Made by a program: the position numbers and the translations under genes | Notes under the pieces: model-generated | Seen by the model: only the letters and a program-made list of their open reading frames with translations | Told to the model about the DNA's origin: nothing | Databases searched by the model: none | NCBI RefSeq assembly: GCF_023895975.1 | Contig: NZ_JALBWM010000044.1 | Coordinates: forward strand, 1 to 34,589 | Reading direction: 5' to 3' | Origin: Microbulbifer okhotskensis | GTDB lineage: Bacteria > Pseudomonadota > Gammaproteobacteria > Pseudomonadales > Cellvibrionaceae | DNA: 34,589 nucleotides | Shown: positions 33,929-34,589 of the stretch, in pieces | Position numbering within the stretch: position 1 is the first letter of the stretch | Layout of the letters: every line of letters starts with the position of its first letter

Positions 33929-34325
33929 TGATGGCCTCCATAACTTCAGGGATTTCAGATAATATCCCCAGCGACTCCTTGCATGCTTCCTCTGGAGTTG
34001 ACCCAAAGCCAAAAGCAGTGGATTCAATATCGTCGGGGAACGGGCCCACCCATGCCATCCAATCTGCTTTCTTGGTACTGGCAACCTCTATGCACAATGA
34101 TGGGTATTGCTCCCTTAACCGCTGCCCCTTATTTATAAATTCCACCACGCTGTTGTCTGGGGCAGGTTGTGTAGATTCACCAACCGCCTGAAACTGCGAA
34201 AACATCCAATGCAGGAATTCATTAAATTCGGGGTCGTAGAAAGTAAACCCTTCGCTGGTGCCGGCTATTTCCTTAGCCTTTTCTCTCCACTGCTCCAGGA
34301 GGTCTTTGTATATTGGGTGTGCCAT
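33921..34325 (-). CDS. hypothetical phage protein (134 aa)
   Basis: An acidic, soluble, 134-residue protein with the motifs KADWMAWVGPFPDD and GFGSTPEEACKESLGIL, which I do not recognise as a named family. It lies between the ASCH-like gene and a partial gene at the window edge, all on the minus strand with close spacing, so it is part of the early operon of the element. The overlap with the next gene supports real translation. Confidence 0.65.
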   Translation of the reverse strand: MAHPIYKDLLEQWREKAKEIAGTSEGFTFYDPEFNEFLHWMFSQFQAVGESTQPAPDNSVVEFINKGQRLREQYPSLCIEVASTKKADWMAWVGPFPDDIESTAFGFGSTPEEACKESLGILSEIPEVMEAIND

Positions 34326-34394
34326 TGCATATCCCTCGCAAAATTAATTTATAAGTTCATGCCGCAAATGGGTAAATATGAACCCCTTCAACAC

Positions 34395-34589
34395 TCAGCA
34401 CATCGGGGGGGGTAATTTCCTTTGCAGATGTAGTTCCCTTTTCTGTCTGCGTAATTCAGCAACTATTGCGCGCTGAACTATCTGAAACTTATCTGCCTTT
34501 ACCGCGACCCTTTCGGGTTTGCGATTCTTTAAACCTTGGAATACAGAAAGAAACTTTTTCACTTCTGCTAATACTGCTGTTGCCTGCTT
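34395..34589 (-). CDS. partial CDS at the window edge, C-terminal part of a phage gene
   Basis: An open frame of 64 codons plus TGA enters from the window end and stops at 34395. The fragment is basic, rich in Lys, Arg, Gln and Ala (ending in LPPPMC), and mostly helical. No family is recognised. An 8-base G run at 34405-34412, written as C on this strand, precedes the stop; a length change there would alter the last codons. The start is outside the window. A 69-bp spacer separates it from the 134-residue gene. Confidence 0.5.
   Translation of the reverse strand, partial: KQATAVLAEVKKFLSVFQGLKNRKPERVAVKADKFQIVQRAIVAELRRQKRELHLQRKLPPPMC

Noticed and set aside
34405..34412. G8 run as a phase-variable tract
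   Set aside because: It is near the end of a partial frame at the window edge, so no on/off effect on a whole gene can be judged from here.
1..34589. CRISPR array, IS elements, rRNA genes or a replication origin
   Set aside because: No regularly spaced repeats, transposase genes, rRNA sequence or DnaA-box cluster were seen by eye.

Overview
The window is chromosomal DNA from a Gammaproteobacterium. The gene families and the order lpxH-ppiB-glnS-cysS, with folD and a tRNA cluster further along, fit a Cellvibrionales/Pseudomonadales-like marine bacterium such as Microbulbifer. The genus is an inference from gene style, not a search result.

Region 1 (about 1-3.8 kb) holds small conserved genes: DUF3081, DUF3429, a RutE-type nitroreductase, an unrecognised 345-residue protein coupled to a possible 27-residue reading frame, a DUF2269 membrane protein, and a frameshifted putative molybdenum-carrier (SLOG-like) gene. 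Region 2 (3.8-11.1 kb, minus strand) is a probable four-gene operon transcribed from high to low coordinates: an FMN-binding glutamate-synthase-family protein, pyruvate oxidase PoxB, an AdiA-type arginine decarboxylase and an AdiC-type antiporter. The last two make the classic proton-consuming arginine/agmatine couple, and PoxB is also a stationary-phase/acid-associated enzyme in E. coli, so the set looks like an acid- or stationary-phase module. A saccharopine-dehydrogenase-like gene and the remains of an NRPS-type condensation domain follow.

Region 3 (13.8-18.4 kb) is housekeeping: lpxH and ppiB on the minus strand, glnS and cysS on the plus strand. Region 4 (18.5-26.0 kb) is a small DUF3012 lipoprotein gene followed at once by a complete four-gene Wadjet/MksBEFG locus (jetA, jetB, jetC, jetD), an SMC-type plasmid-defence condensin with its Toprim nuclease subunit. 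Region 5 (26.1-31.1 kb) carries a membrane-anchored coiled-coil protein, free-methionine-sulfoxide reductase, a spermidine-synthase-like protein, a possible ferritin-like protein, and on the minus strand an RsmC-like methyltransferase, rsuA and folD.

Region 6 (31.3 kb to the end) has a strong sigma-70-type promoter, then tRNA-Pro(TGG), tRNA-Arg(TCT) and tRNA-His(GTG). Directly after tRNA-His lies one end of a prophage or integrative element: a tyrosine integrase pointing at the tRNA, a DUF4224 protein, an ASCH-like phage protein and further small phage-type genes, running off the window. Several strong hairpins sit in the spacers. No CRISPR array, rRNA, IS element or replication origin was seen.
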